NCBI GenBank assembly: GCA_006386115.1
Contig: VFIW01000006.1
Location: 537,966 to 601,965 of the forward strand
Direction: 5' to 3'
DNA from: Globisporangium splendens
Taxonomy: Eukaryota > Oomycota > Peronosporomycetes > Pythiales > Pythiaceae
DNA length: 64,000 nucleotides
The notes under the pieces are model-generated. The model searched no databases, had not been told where the DNA came from, and was given only the letters and a program-made list of their open reading frames with translations. The position numbers and the translations under genes were made by a program. Of this stretch, positions 24,183 to 33,265 are shown piece after piece. Each line of letters begins with the position of its first letter. Position 1 is the first letter of the stretch.

Positions 24183-24763
24183 ATCTCCAACAGTGCTGCC
24201 ATTCTATTCCCACTGCATCCACATAGAAAGTACGTTTCTATTTGTAGCATAGCTCTGTAGCAGTGTTCGAGCCACAAACATGGCTATTCTGCTGTCAAAC
24301 ACTTGATTGAGGCATCGAGAATGGACCTATCCGTTGGACAGTAGTGGGTGAACGAACTCTTGGAAGAAGATGAAGAAGAGGAAATGATGATCGAGCTGTT
24401 GTTCAACTAGCGGCCACCTGGAGCAGGTGTAAAGCGACGTCTGGGTGGTTCGCATCCGGTCGGTCATCGACTAAGCGGCGCAATTACCATGAGCGTCACA
24501 TTCGTCTTCTCGAGCAGAGTACTTTGTCTTCGTGCGGCTTGTAGTTTGCACCGCGTGTCTTCAACGTCGTGGCGCTGCTCACCATTTTTCGGACCGAACG
24601 TCTTTTGCAATGTGTATTTGCAGAGCCAAATTTGTCCGCAAATTTAGCTTTTCCTGCCTCTATTCTATTTCCACCAGTGCGATGGAAGTAGTGGTGGAAG
24701 TCCCAATGCTAAACTTTGGGCTAAATATAGCATTACCTTGAAAATAGCAGCACTGTTGGAGAT
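24183..24763. mobile_element. Probable MITE (581 bases) with terminal inverted repeats, left copy
   Basis: The ends match as inverted repeats: ATCTCCAACAGTGCTGC at the left and its reverse complement at the right. The match extends a few more bases (..CATT versus ..TATT). There is no coding capacity. An identical-length copy lies at 29192-29772 because the arm was duplicated. I could not define a target-site duplication with confidence. Confidence 0.5.
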
Positions 24764-25030
24764 ACTGTCAGGGTTGTGTATTCCGCTCAGTGACCACTCC
24801 TTCTGTTTCTCGACTCGGTCTAAAGTGTCGGACCGAAAGTCACGTCATCTCTGTATGTGGCCTGCAGAATTGCCCACCAATTACTGCGCTCGCTCGTTAT
24901 GCTGCAGTAATCGAGGCGATTGGTATATACTTTTTTCTGTTGGCATCCTTTGTGAGTCCGAAACTGATCTGGGCATCTGCGCTGCACCAACCACTACCCA
25001 CGAGCTCAGTCTCCCAAGTCACAACGCAGC

Positions 25031-25044
25031 TCATTTCCAAATTT
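25031..25044 (+). promoter_or_regulatory. Oomycete core promoter (initiator plus flanking element)
   Basis: TCATTTCCAAATTT is an essentially perfect match to the oomycete initiator/flanking-region consensus, 27 bases before the SDR ATG. It is conserved in the inverted copy. Confidence 0.75.
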
Positions 25045-25070
25045 CCTCACTCTCGATCGGATTCTTCAGT

Positions 25071-26042
25071 ATGAGCGGCGCGAAGAAGACAGAGGTCCCC
25101 GACAAGTGGGACGCCACCAAGATCCCTTCGCTCAAGGGCAAGGTCGCCATCGTCACGGGCGGCAACTCGGGTATCGGCTACGAGACGGCGCTCGAACTAG
25201 CGCGCAAAGGAGCCAACGTCGTGCTCGCATGCCGAAGCGAAGAGCGCGGCAAAGACGCTGAGGCAAAGATTCGCGATGCGATTGGTGGGACACCAGAGAC
25301 CGGCAAGGTCGCGTTCGCGAAACTCGATGTCAGCAGCTTGAAGAGTGTCCAGGAGTTTAGTGACTGGTTCCTGGCCACCTACGATCGCCTCAATATCTTA
25401 GTGAACAACGCCGGCATCATGGCCGTGCCGTACTCGCTGACCGTCGACGGCTACGAGAGCCAATTTGCGACGAACCACTTGGGTCACTTCGCGTTGACTG
25501 CACGCCTCTTTGATTTGCTCCAGAAGAGTGCGCCGTCGCGGATCGTCAATGTGAGCAGCGGAAGGCATCGCGCGAGCAAGTTTAACGAGGACGAGATCAT
25601 GATGCCAGAAGAAAAGTACAGCACACTTGGCGCCTACGCAGACAGCAAGTTTTGCAACATGCTGTTCACGAAAGAGCTGGACCGTCGTATTAAGGCTGCG
25701 GGAATTGTCGGCGTGATGGCAACGGCATGCCACCCGGGAGCCACGAAGTCCAACTTGTCTGCGGCGCCATCAACAGAGAATGGGTTCTGGCTGAGATTGA
25801 TGTGGAAGATTATTCAGATCTTGCCACTCTTTCAGGAGAGTGCGATGGGTGCCCTTCCAACGCTGTACGCAGCCGCCGCGCCGAATGTGCAGGGAGGCGA
25901 CCACTTCGGTCCCAGGCATGGCATGTGGGGACATCCAAGTTTGGAAGCCCCATCGAAGCAATGCGAATCCGAGAGCGCGGCGAAGAAACTCTGGACTTTC
26001 AGTGAAAAGCTTTCAAAGTTACCGTTCGATATCAGCAAGTAA
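25071..26042 (+). CDS. Short-chain dehydrogenase/reductase, left copy of the inverted pair
   Basis: Intronless, 323 residues. The ATG follows the core promoter at 25031; the longer upstream frame is not coding because the promoter lies inside it. Motifs: TGGNSGIG for the nucleotide, NNAGI, the catalytic Ser in VSSG and the catalytic Tyr/Lys in YADSK. The family is that of classical SDRs related to retinol dehydrogenase/WWOX. Against the right copy it has a shorter SSGRHRASK segment (SSLAHRHASK in the other), GAYADSKFC versus GAYPISKLC, and several other changes that cluster in the second half. The first half is nearly identical. Both copies are open, so both are probably functional enzymes whose substrate range may have shifted. 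Confidence 0.9.
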   Translation: MSGAKKTEVPDKWDATKIPSLKGKVAIVTGGNSGIGYETALELARKGANVVLACRSEERGKDAEAKIRDAIGGTPETGKVAFAKLDVSSLKSVQEFSDWFLATYDRLNILVNNAGIMAVPYSLTVDGYESQFATNHLGHFALTARLFDLLQKSAPSRIVNVSSGRHRASKFNEDEIMMPEEKYSTLGAYADSKFCNMLFTKELDRRIKAAGIVGVMATACHPGATKSNLSAAPSTENGFWLRLMWKIIQILPLFQESAMGALPTLYAAAAPNVQGGDHFGPRHGMWGHPSLEAPSKQCESESAAKKLWTFSEKLSKLPFDISK

Positions 26043-26700
26043 GCTGAAAAGCAGTTGCATTTAGACATTGTTCGTCACCAATCCGCGTTGACAGGCAATA
26101 AAAGAAAGGAACGGATGCAGCAATAGCAAAGCATTCTTGAACTATTCATCTCGGATAATTCGCTTTCTAACGTGGTTCTTAGTTTACGCCACTCCACTCT
26201 AAGAATCTCAATGAGCTGCGACGTTCGCAACACACTAACGCCTCCTTCGCAACTCTGCGATACACAGAGTTGGGATCGATATCCGCAATTTTAAGGTATT
26301 CGTTAAAGTGTTAGATCAAATACAGACTTGAATCTGTCCATTTTCAACAGAGGGTGCATGGCCACAAACAGCTGCTTTCGTTTTGTCCACGATTAGTACA
26401 CAAGGGACTGCTGCATGTTTAAGAGTGTCATTGTGACAGAGAAGTGGCATGCATGGATAGTTGGTTTAGTTCATGCGAACAGGCAGAGATGGAAATCAAT
26501 ATACTGCTACTACAACACAAGTGACTGGCTGTCTGGAACACTCCTGACACCGTCAATCCGTGGCGTCATCTACACCACGCCGCAAGCACATTCCGACCAC
26601 AGCTTCAGCATGCACATCAACGCTATAATGCGCACAACATGCAGACCGACTGATATCCGTTGAACAGCGTTCGTGCCTTGGACGGCCTTCCTCGGACGAT
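26043..26700. other. Left part of the inverted-repeat spacer
   Basis: Unique sequence with no supported gene, between the SDR stop and the retroelement 3' fragment. A small plus-strand frame at 26415-26663 has no recognisable features. Confidence 0.4.
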
Positions 26701-27741
26701 GGATGTGCCGAACATTGACGGAGAGCAAGCACTCAATCTCTTCCTGCCGCATGTTGCTAGTCGCACAGCCCCGCCAGGTCAACGACCTTGCTCCGGGAAT
26801 TGGAAAAGCACTTCGGGTTCATTACTCCGGAACACTCGACAGCACTACAGAAACTTTGGTTTATCGTCACATCAAGCATCCCAGTATTGCTATGGAGAAC
26901 GAGAGTGGAAATAGTGCATGAACAGCAACACGTCACTATCGAAGAAAGTACCCAGCGTGTGTGGACAGCGTGTGTGATGCAAGTGCGGCTGTGGCTCATC
27001 GGATGAGAACGCTCAAAGGAGAAAAGATCAATGCAACTTGCCTGAGCCAACTGCTCAGCGTACTGGAGAGACAAGACTTGTCGCGCCAACTGGAAGCATG
27101 GGCGACGGCGCGTTTGTATTTCGATGGAGGTGCACGCGGCAACCCAGGTCCAGGAGGCAGCGGATGGGCACTCATCTTCCTGAATGAACGCAGCAATCGA
27201 TGGGAACTCAAAGCATGCGGCTATGCGTACATGGGACCAGAAGTCACGAACAATTGGTGCGAATACAGCGCACTGAAAGATGGTCTGGCATACAGTGCAC
27301 ACTACCTACAGCATTATGAAGTCAAGTTGGAAGTCTTCGGAGACAGCCAAATGATTATCGCATCCCAGAACGGGTTCTCCTCAATACGCCAGACCAAGTT
27401 GCAGCCACTAGCAGTTCGGGTAAATCAAATCATCGTCAACTTTACGTGGACCTCCTGGAATCACAAAAACGAGAACAAAACAAAATGGCCGATCTTCTCG
27501 CCAACATGGCAATGAGCTCCAGGACTGCGAAGATACTCACCGACGAATCGCGGGGAAAGGATCAAATTCTTATGTTCCAAGTCGCAGCTCTACTCGACAC
27601 TGATATCGGTGCCACACCGTCAAAACTTAGAAACACCTCACTCTCGGCAATGTTAATGAGACTCAGGAATTCTTAAACTGTATGTAGATCACAAGTTAAA
27701 TACAGTTACCTTCTCTCTCTCTTTCTCTCTCTCTCTCTGCA
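26700..27741 (+). mobile_element. 3' fragment of a second non-LTR retroelement, left copy
   Basis: 5'-truncated. The upstream part reads in pieces like the C-terminal region of a LINE protein (ALQKLWFIVTSS, VLLWRTRVEIVHE, RVWTACVMQVRLW). The RNase H domain follows, then a short 3' region ending in a CT-rich tract (27711-27741). The left boundary is approximate. It is related to the minus-strand element at 30139-31190, but the two share sequence only from about 26990 rightward. Confidence 0.75.
27001..27676 (+). pseudogene. RNase H domain of the retroelement fragment, left copy (frameshifted)
   Basis: Starts near MRTLKGE and carries an RNase H domain: FDGGARGNPGPGGSGWA, NNWCEYSALKDG, VFGDSQMI. 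The last catalytic part (NKMADLLANMAM, about 27478-27516) is in another frame after a single-base shift near 27470. The same shift is present in the right copy, so it predates duplication or was inherited from the source element. No other stop interrupts this copy before the shift. It belongs to a family different from the 14-19 kb LINE (different linker and RNase H surroundings). Confidence 0.75.
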
Positions 27742-27903
27742 GGCGCTACAAGTTGATTCTCCGTCATCGGTAGCTCTTCGTTCTGCTTTAGCCGAAAGAA
27801 TGCATACTTTCTTGTGAGGTTGAGGAAGCAAACATAAAAAAGCAATTGAGTGGATTGATCAGAATGCCAAAATGTACTAGCGACGGCGACCGCATCCCTC
27901 GCC

Positions 27904-28884
27904 CTACTTCTTGATATCAAACGATAGCTTCGCGAGCTTTTCACTGAAAGTCCAGAGTTTCTTGCTCGCAGTCACGGATTCGGCTTGTTCAGATGGGGCT
28001 TCCAAAACAGGGTACCCCCGCGTCGCCTGGAAGCCTCTTGGTCCAAAGAAATCGCCTCCCTGCACATTCGGCGCAGCGGCTGCGTACAGCGTTGGAAGCG
28101 CACCCATCGCACTATCCTGAAAGAGTGGCAAGATCCGAAAAATCTTCCACATCAATCTCAGCCAGAACCCATTCTCTGTTGATGGCGCTGTAACCAAGTT
28201 GGTCTTCGTGAATCCAGGGTGGCATGCCGTTGCCGTCACACCGACAATTCCCGCAGCCTTAATACGACGGTCCAGCTCTTTCGTGAACAGCATGTTGCAC
28301 AACTTGCTGATTGGGTAGGCGCCATTTGAGCTGTACTTTTCTTCTGGCATCACGATCTCGTTCTCGTTGAACTTGCTCGCGTGGCGATGAGCCAAGCTGC
28401 TCACATTGACGATCCGCGACGGCGCACTCTTCTGAAGCAAATCAAAGAGGCGCGCAGTCAACGCGAAGTGGCCCAAGTGGTTCGTCGCAAATTGGCTCTC
28501 GTAGCCGTCAACGGTCAGCGAGTACGGCACGGCCATGATGCCGGCGTTGTTCACTAAGATATTGAGGCGATCGTAGGTGGTCAGGAACCAGTCGCTAAAC
28601 TCCTGGACACTCTTCAAGCTGCTGACATCGAGTTTCGCGAACGCGACCTTGCCGACCTCTGGTGTTCCACCAATCGCATCGCGAATCTTTGCCTCGGCGT
28701 CTTTGCCGCGCTCTTCGCTTCGGCATGCGAGCACGACGTTGGCTCCTTTGCGCGCTAGTTCGAGCGCCGTCTCGTAGCCGATACCCGAGTTGCCGCCCGT
28801 GACGATGGCGACCTTGCCCTTGAGCGAAGGGATCTTGGTGGCGTCCCACTTGTCGGGGACCTCTGTCTTCTTCGCGCCGCTCAT
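27904..28884 (-). CDS. Short-chain dehydrogenase/reductase, right copy of the inverted pair
   Basis: Intronless, 326 residues, start fixed by the conserved core promoter at 28911-28924. Motifs TGGNSGIG, NNAGI, VSSLAHRHASK and catalytic YPISK are all intact. Compared with the left copy the N-terminal half (to about residue 155) is almost identical. The second half differs at many positions, especially around the active-site Tyr (PISKLC versus ADSKFC), the GFTKTNLVTAPS segment and the C-terminal FGPRGFQATRGYPVLEAP stretch. This copy looks closer to the family consensus around VSSLAH, which suggests that the left copy is the more changed one. Membrane or peroxisomal signals were not seen. Confidence 0.9.
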   Translation of the reverse strand: MSGAKKTEVPDKWDATKIPSLKGKVAIVTGGNSGIGYETALELARKGANVVLACRSEERGKDAEAKIRDAIGGTPEVGKVAFAKLDVSSLKSVQEFSDWFLTTYDRLNILVNNAGIMAVPYSLTVDGYESQFATNHLGHFALTARLFDLLQKSAPSRIVNVSSLAHRHASKFNENEIVMPEEKYSSNGAYPISKLCNMLFTKELDRRIKAAGIVGVTATACHPGFTKTNLVTAPSTENGFWLRLMWKIFRILPLFQDSAMGALPTLYAAAAPNVQGGDFFGPRGFQATRGYPVLEAPSEQAESVTASKKLWTFSEKLAKLSFDIKK

Positions 28885-28910
28885 ACTGAAGAATCCGATC
28901 GAGAGTGAGG

Positions 28911-28924
28911 AAATTTGGAAATGA
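28911..28924 (-). promoter_or_regulatory. Oomycete core promoter of the right SDR copy
   Basis: On the minus strand this reads TCATTTCCAAATTT, identical to the left copy, 27 bases before the ATG at 28884. Confidence 0.75.
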
Positions 28925-29191
28925 GCTGCGTTGTGACTTGGGAGACTGAGCTCGTGGGTAGTGGTTGGTGCAGCGCAGATGCCCAGATCAGTTTCGGACT
29001 CACAAAGGATGCCAACAGAAAAAAGTATATACCAATCGCCTCGATTACTGCAGCATAACGAGCGAGCGCAGTAATTGGTGGGCAATTCTGCAGGCCACAT
29101 ACAGAGATGACGTGACTTTCGGTCCGACACTTTAGACCGAGTCGAGAAACAGAAGGAGTGGTCACTGAGCGGAATACACAACCCTGACAGT

Positions 29192-29772
29192 ATCTCCAAC
29201 AGTGCTGCTATTTTCAAGGTAATGCTATATTTAGCCCAAAGTTTAGCATTGGGACTTCCACCACTACTTCCATCGCACTGGTGGAAATAGAATAGAGGCA
29301 GGAAAAGCTAAATTTGCGGACAAATTTGGCTCTGCAAATACACATTGCAAAAGACGTTCGGTCCGAAAAATGGTGAGCAGCGCCACGACGTTGAAGACAC
29401 GCGGTGCAAACTACAAGCCGCACGAAGACAAAGTACTCTGCTCGAGAAGACGAATGTGACGCTCATGGTAATTGCGCCGCTTAGTCGATGACCGACCGGA
29501 TGCGAACCGCCCGGACGTCGCTTTACACCTGCTCCAGGTGGCCGCTAGTTGAACAACAGCTCGATCATCATTTCCTCTTCTTCATCTTCTTCCAAGAGTT
29601 CGTTCACCCACTACTGTCCAACGGATAGGTCCATTCTCGATGCCTCAATCAAGTGTTTGACAGCAGAATAGCCATGTTTGTGGCTTGAACACTGCTACAG
29701 AGCTATGCTACAAATAGAAACGTACTTTCTATGTGGATGCAGTGGGAATAGAATGGCAGCACTGTTGGAGAT
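29192..29772. mobile_element. Probable MITE (581 bases), right copy
   Basis: Same terminal inverted repeats (ATCTCCAACAGTGCTGC... and complement) and the same length as 24183-24763. It was duplicated as part of the arm rather than inserted independently. Confidence 0.5.
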
Positions 29773-30138
29773 GCTCCGAATTCATAAATCGTATTATGAC
29801 GACGATGGCCGGAGAGGGATAGTGCGCGAGTCATTCACAAATCTACATAAACTTTTCCAACCTAAATCCTGACCATGCCTGTGCAAGGCTCGTAATATAG
29901 TTTACGCAGTAATGCACCCGTTCTGGTTGGTGAATTTGACGAGTCACGCGATGTTGATTCTCCAAATAGGCAACTGCTGTAATCGCACGCACAATGTTGA
30001 GTCTACATCAACAGCGTTTACTGCCGTAATCGAGCTGATTGGTATATAAACAGCCACAGCAATTCCTTCGCTAATCGACATCGCGGTTTTTCTCACAATC
30101 TCCCATCCTTTTGGCGAGCAAGGCACGAACACCGTTGA

Positions 30139-31190
30139 GAGAGAGAAGGTAATTGTATTTAACTTGTGATCTACATACAGTTTAAGAATTCCTGAGTCTC
30201 ATTAACATTGCCGAGAGTGAGGTGTTTCTAAGTTTTGACGGTGTGGCACCGATATCAGTGTCGAGTAGAGCTGCGACTTGGAACATAAGAACTTGATCCT
30301 TTCCCCGCGATTCGTCGGTGAGTATCTTCGCAATCCTGGAGCTCATTGCCATGTTGGCGAGAAGATCGGCCATTTTGTTTTGTTCTCGTTTTTGTGATTC
30401 CAGGAGGTCCACGTAAAGTTGACGATGATTTGATTTACCCGAACTGCTAGTGGCTGCAACTTGGTCTGGCGTATTGAGGCGAACCCGTTCTGGGTTGCGA
30501 TAATCATTTGGCTATCTCCGAAGACTTCCAACTGGACTTCATAGTGCTGGAGGTAGTGTGCACTGTATGCCAGGCCATCTTTCAGTGCGCTGTATTCGCA
30601 CCAATTGCTCGTGACTTCCGGTCCCATTTACGCATAGCCGCATGCTTTGAGTTCCCATCGATCGCTGCGTTCATTCAGGAAGATGAGTGCCCGACCGCTG
30701 CCTCCTGGACCTGGGTTGCCGCGCGCACCTCCATCGAAATACAAACGCGCCGTCCCCCATGCTTCCAGTTGGCGCGACAAGTCTTGTCTCCCCAGTACGC
30801 TGAGCAGTTGGCTCAGGCAGGTAGCATTGATCGTTTCTCCTTTGAGCGTTCTCATCCGATGAGTACGAATACCGTTGTAGAGAGCTGGGAACATTAAACG
30901 CACTTCGTATCCAATCTCCACTCTATTAACTGCATTTAGCGATCCTCGCATCTTTGCTGTGAGGACTTCGTATCTCTCGATTGGTGCGGTCTCCGTCGAT
31001 GCTTCTTTTGGAGAGCCTTCCGCAGGTGATGGTGTCGTCTCGTGTCTTCCAGTCATAGCGTCGTCGCCTCCTGAGGGCTCAGTCGTGTCCACCTCGTTCG
31101 TCTCGGACTCGTCCGTGGCTCTGGCATTTACATGGTCAGGTTGGTTCGTGCGCATGGAATCTGGGTCTCCCCTTCCTCGTGCTGCCACGA
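30139..31190 (-). mobile_element. Retroelement fragment, right copy, probably internally deleted
   Basis: The 3' end (RNase H and CT-rich tail, GAGAGAGAGAAGG at 30139) matches the left fragment. Upstream of about 30870 the sequence is entirely different. It encodes a charged Thr/Glu/Ser-rich frame (MAARGRGDPDSMRTNQ..., then KMRGSLNAVNRVEIGYEVRL) that could be the start of the element's protein, joined directly to the RNase H part. It lies just outside the right arm of the inverted repeat, with its 3' end facing it. Confidence 0.65.
30182..31188 (-). pseudogene. RNase H-containing frame of the right retroelement fragment (broken)
   Basis: Reads MAARGRGDPD... into MRTLKGETINATC and the RNase H motif FDGGARGNPGPGGSG. 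It then hits TAA at about 30628 where the left copy has TAC (KACGYA-stop versus KACGYAYMG). After the stop the same frame continues through NWCEYSALKDG and VFGDSQMI. NKMADLLANMAM follows in the shifted frame, as in the left copy. Two lesions therefore inactivate it. GTG or ATG starts upstream of MAARG cannot be judged. Confidence 0.7.
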
Positions 31191-33170
31191 TGGTCCGGCC
31201 ATCGCTACGTCCACTTGCGCACGCCCGCTACGCTCAGTAGTGGCTGTCGTCGTAGAGTCTCCTTCCACGCGTCATCCTCCCTTGGTCGCTCCATATTCGT
31301 CGCGGAGACCTCGGGAGAAAGATCGCGCATTTCGCTCTCAATAGTGGCTTGTGCACTCAGTTCAGTGCATTAGCCCCGTTCCAATGATCTTTGTAGTGGG
31401 CTGTCGGTTGTCGCCGTGGTACTTGTACTTCCGATAGAGACAGCTGGCACCAAGACTGTCTGTCCTGCAGAAGGCTGGATCGGAGATACCTGCAAGATAG
31501 GGTCAGAACGCTGGGATGTTACAGAACATGTGGCACAAATGATGCTACGAATCACAGCAATTCTGTGTGAACTTTGGAATCATGTGACTTTTGGTTGGTA
31601 GAAAATGATGTGATTTTTGTTGATAAAAAAAAAGGTGCAATGTGTCTGAAACTTGGACAGGGCAAATGTCGGATATAACATAATCAAAATTGGTCACATT
31701 TGACTCCAAGATACCTGTAGGGTATTCTTCTGAAATAGGGTATTGACTTGTCTGGAGTGTGTGTCATTTACACTTTGTAGCCAATGGCATCATCAGAAAC
31801 AAAGTCGTAGGGGTCGGGCATATCTGAGACCACAGCGCAATCAGGAAGGACGAGGCAGATTCCTGCTGATTACTATTCTGAGCCCTGCTGGCAGATCTTC
31901 AACTCTGCTTCGGGATCCTGAAAAGGCACGCACTGGATGAACGAATGGCTCCAAAAAGCAAGAGTGAGCAGACAGCCTGCAGCAACACATAAAAAAAACA
32001 CAGGCGGAGCAGTGCACTCCATTACAGCCCACGCACATCACGGTGCTTCCCTCAGCGCTCGAGCCGCGCATTCATCATTTGGGGGTTGGGGACAGGCTTG
32101 CAAAATGCACCGCTAAAGGAAGTCCACGTTTGCTTTCCTCATCCCGCCGCTGAGAGACAGACAACGATACGCAAGCGCGTCATGACGCTCAGCGAGTACA
32201 CCAACACGACCGTGTCAATCAATCTCTTCTACGCTGCAGACTACGCATTTTGCTCTCGCGTATCAACGATCCGCAAGTGACGAGCTGCTGCTCCTTTGCA
32301 CCGTTTCAGACGAAAATGGCGACTGTCCTCTCGGCTCAGCAATCGCACACGCGAGAAACGACTCAGGTCTCCAAAGAGATCCAAGCGGTTTTGATGAGAC
32401 AGCAGAACGTTCTCTCCTCTCGTCTCCTCTCCTAACAGCAGCCCATTTCTCTCGCAGCAAGGCAGTCTAGGCAATCAATATCAGTCCATCGATCTGTACC
32501 AAAAGCATGGTCGCCAAGAGAACTTTCCTGTGTCAGCGCCGACGGAAGAATGGAGAATGTGCGCAAGGTGACGACGGCTTCCGCTCGTTGACGGCTCCAG
32601 CACAACGACGCAACAGAGGCGAGTGATGGAATCTGTTTTTCTCTTTCTGGCGTGTCCAGAAGCCATTTTTCTCTCGCAGTTAATCCCGTAAGCATGGTGC
32701 TTGTGGTTAGGTGGGTTTGTTGATCAGCTTGCGTCTTTGACCACCCAACGCCAACAAGAGGAGATCTTTGTCGAGGTTTTGAGGTTGTTTAATGTGTTGT
32801 TGTGGTTTTTTGTACGCAGTGGTTGGGTACATTTTCTGGTAGGTGAGGGTTTTTTGCACGCTTGGTGTCCTCTCCTTGTGGAAAGATTTTGTGCAGTTCG
32901 TTGACTGGAGGGAGCAGCGAAAGGATCATACAAATTTGGTTCCTCCTGCTTCGCATAAAAAACCTCGTTTTGGAAGCCACGTGGAAGCTTCTTTTGATGC
33001 TATCCCTCCCCTGTCTCCCAGTTTGAGGCAAGAGGCGAGTCACGGATTGGCTGAAAACCGCGTTTTCTGTGGGCAGCTGCGTGCAGCAGAGGGAAAAACG
33101 AGTGGCTGGCGTGGGGCGAGGAGCTCTTTTGAGGCGGCGGAGGTGGCGCTGTGGTGATGGCGCTTGTGAG
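31191..33170. other. Intergenic region upstream of EFL
   Basis: About 2 kb with no supported gene. A T-rich patch lies near 31620 and GTTTTTTG-rich sequence runs at 32700-32860. The last several hundred bases should contain the EFL promoter and leader. Confidence 0.4.
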
Positions 33171-33218
33171 CGAGTGCGGTGGAGAGCAGTCGAGTGCGGT
33201 GGAGAGCAGTCGAGTGCG
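33171..33218 (+). repeat. 20-base tandem repeat in the EFL upstream region
   Basis: Two exact copies of CGAGTGCGGTGGAGAGCAGT followed by a partial third (CGAGTGCG), 48-95 bases before the EFL ATG. Confidence 0.85.
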
Positions 33219-33234
33219 CTTGTGCTGCGGCAGC

Positions 33235-33248
33235 TCACTTTTGCTTTT
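33235..33248 (+). promoter_or_regulatory. Initiator-like element of the EFL gene
   Basis: TCACTTTTGCTTTT matches the TCAYTYY initiator and lies 18-31 bases before the ATG. Confidence 0.5.
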
Positions 33249-33265
33249 GAGAAGACTCGCTCAGA

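Larger units (their letters stand above)
23838..26040 (+). repeat. Left arm of a 2.2-kb inverted duplication
   Basis: Starts near TTGGATGGGAGAT and extends to the last codons of the SDR gene (26040). The reverse complement is present at about 27906-30116 with high identity over the upstream region and lower identity within the second half of the SDR gene. Spacer between arms about 1.86 kb. The arm contains a whole SDR gene, its promoter and a nested MITE-like element. Confidence 0.9.
27906..30116 (-). repeat. Right arm of the 2.2-kb inverted duplication
   Basis: Reverse complement of 23838-26040, ending near CAATCTCCCATCC. It includes the SDR gene, its promoter, the MITE-like element and the further upstream sequence with the TATATACCAATC motif. 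Confidence 0.9.

Noticed and set aside
24738..25070. Upstream in-frame extension of the left SDR gene (and its mirror at 28885-29217)
   Set aside because: A perfect core promoter lies within it, just before the downstream ATG, and the extension has no protein-like features.
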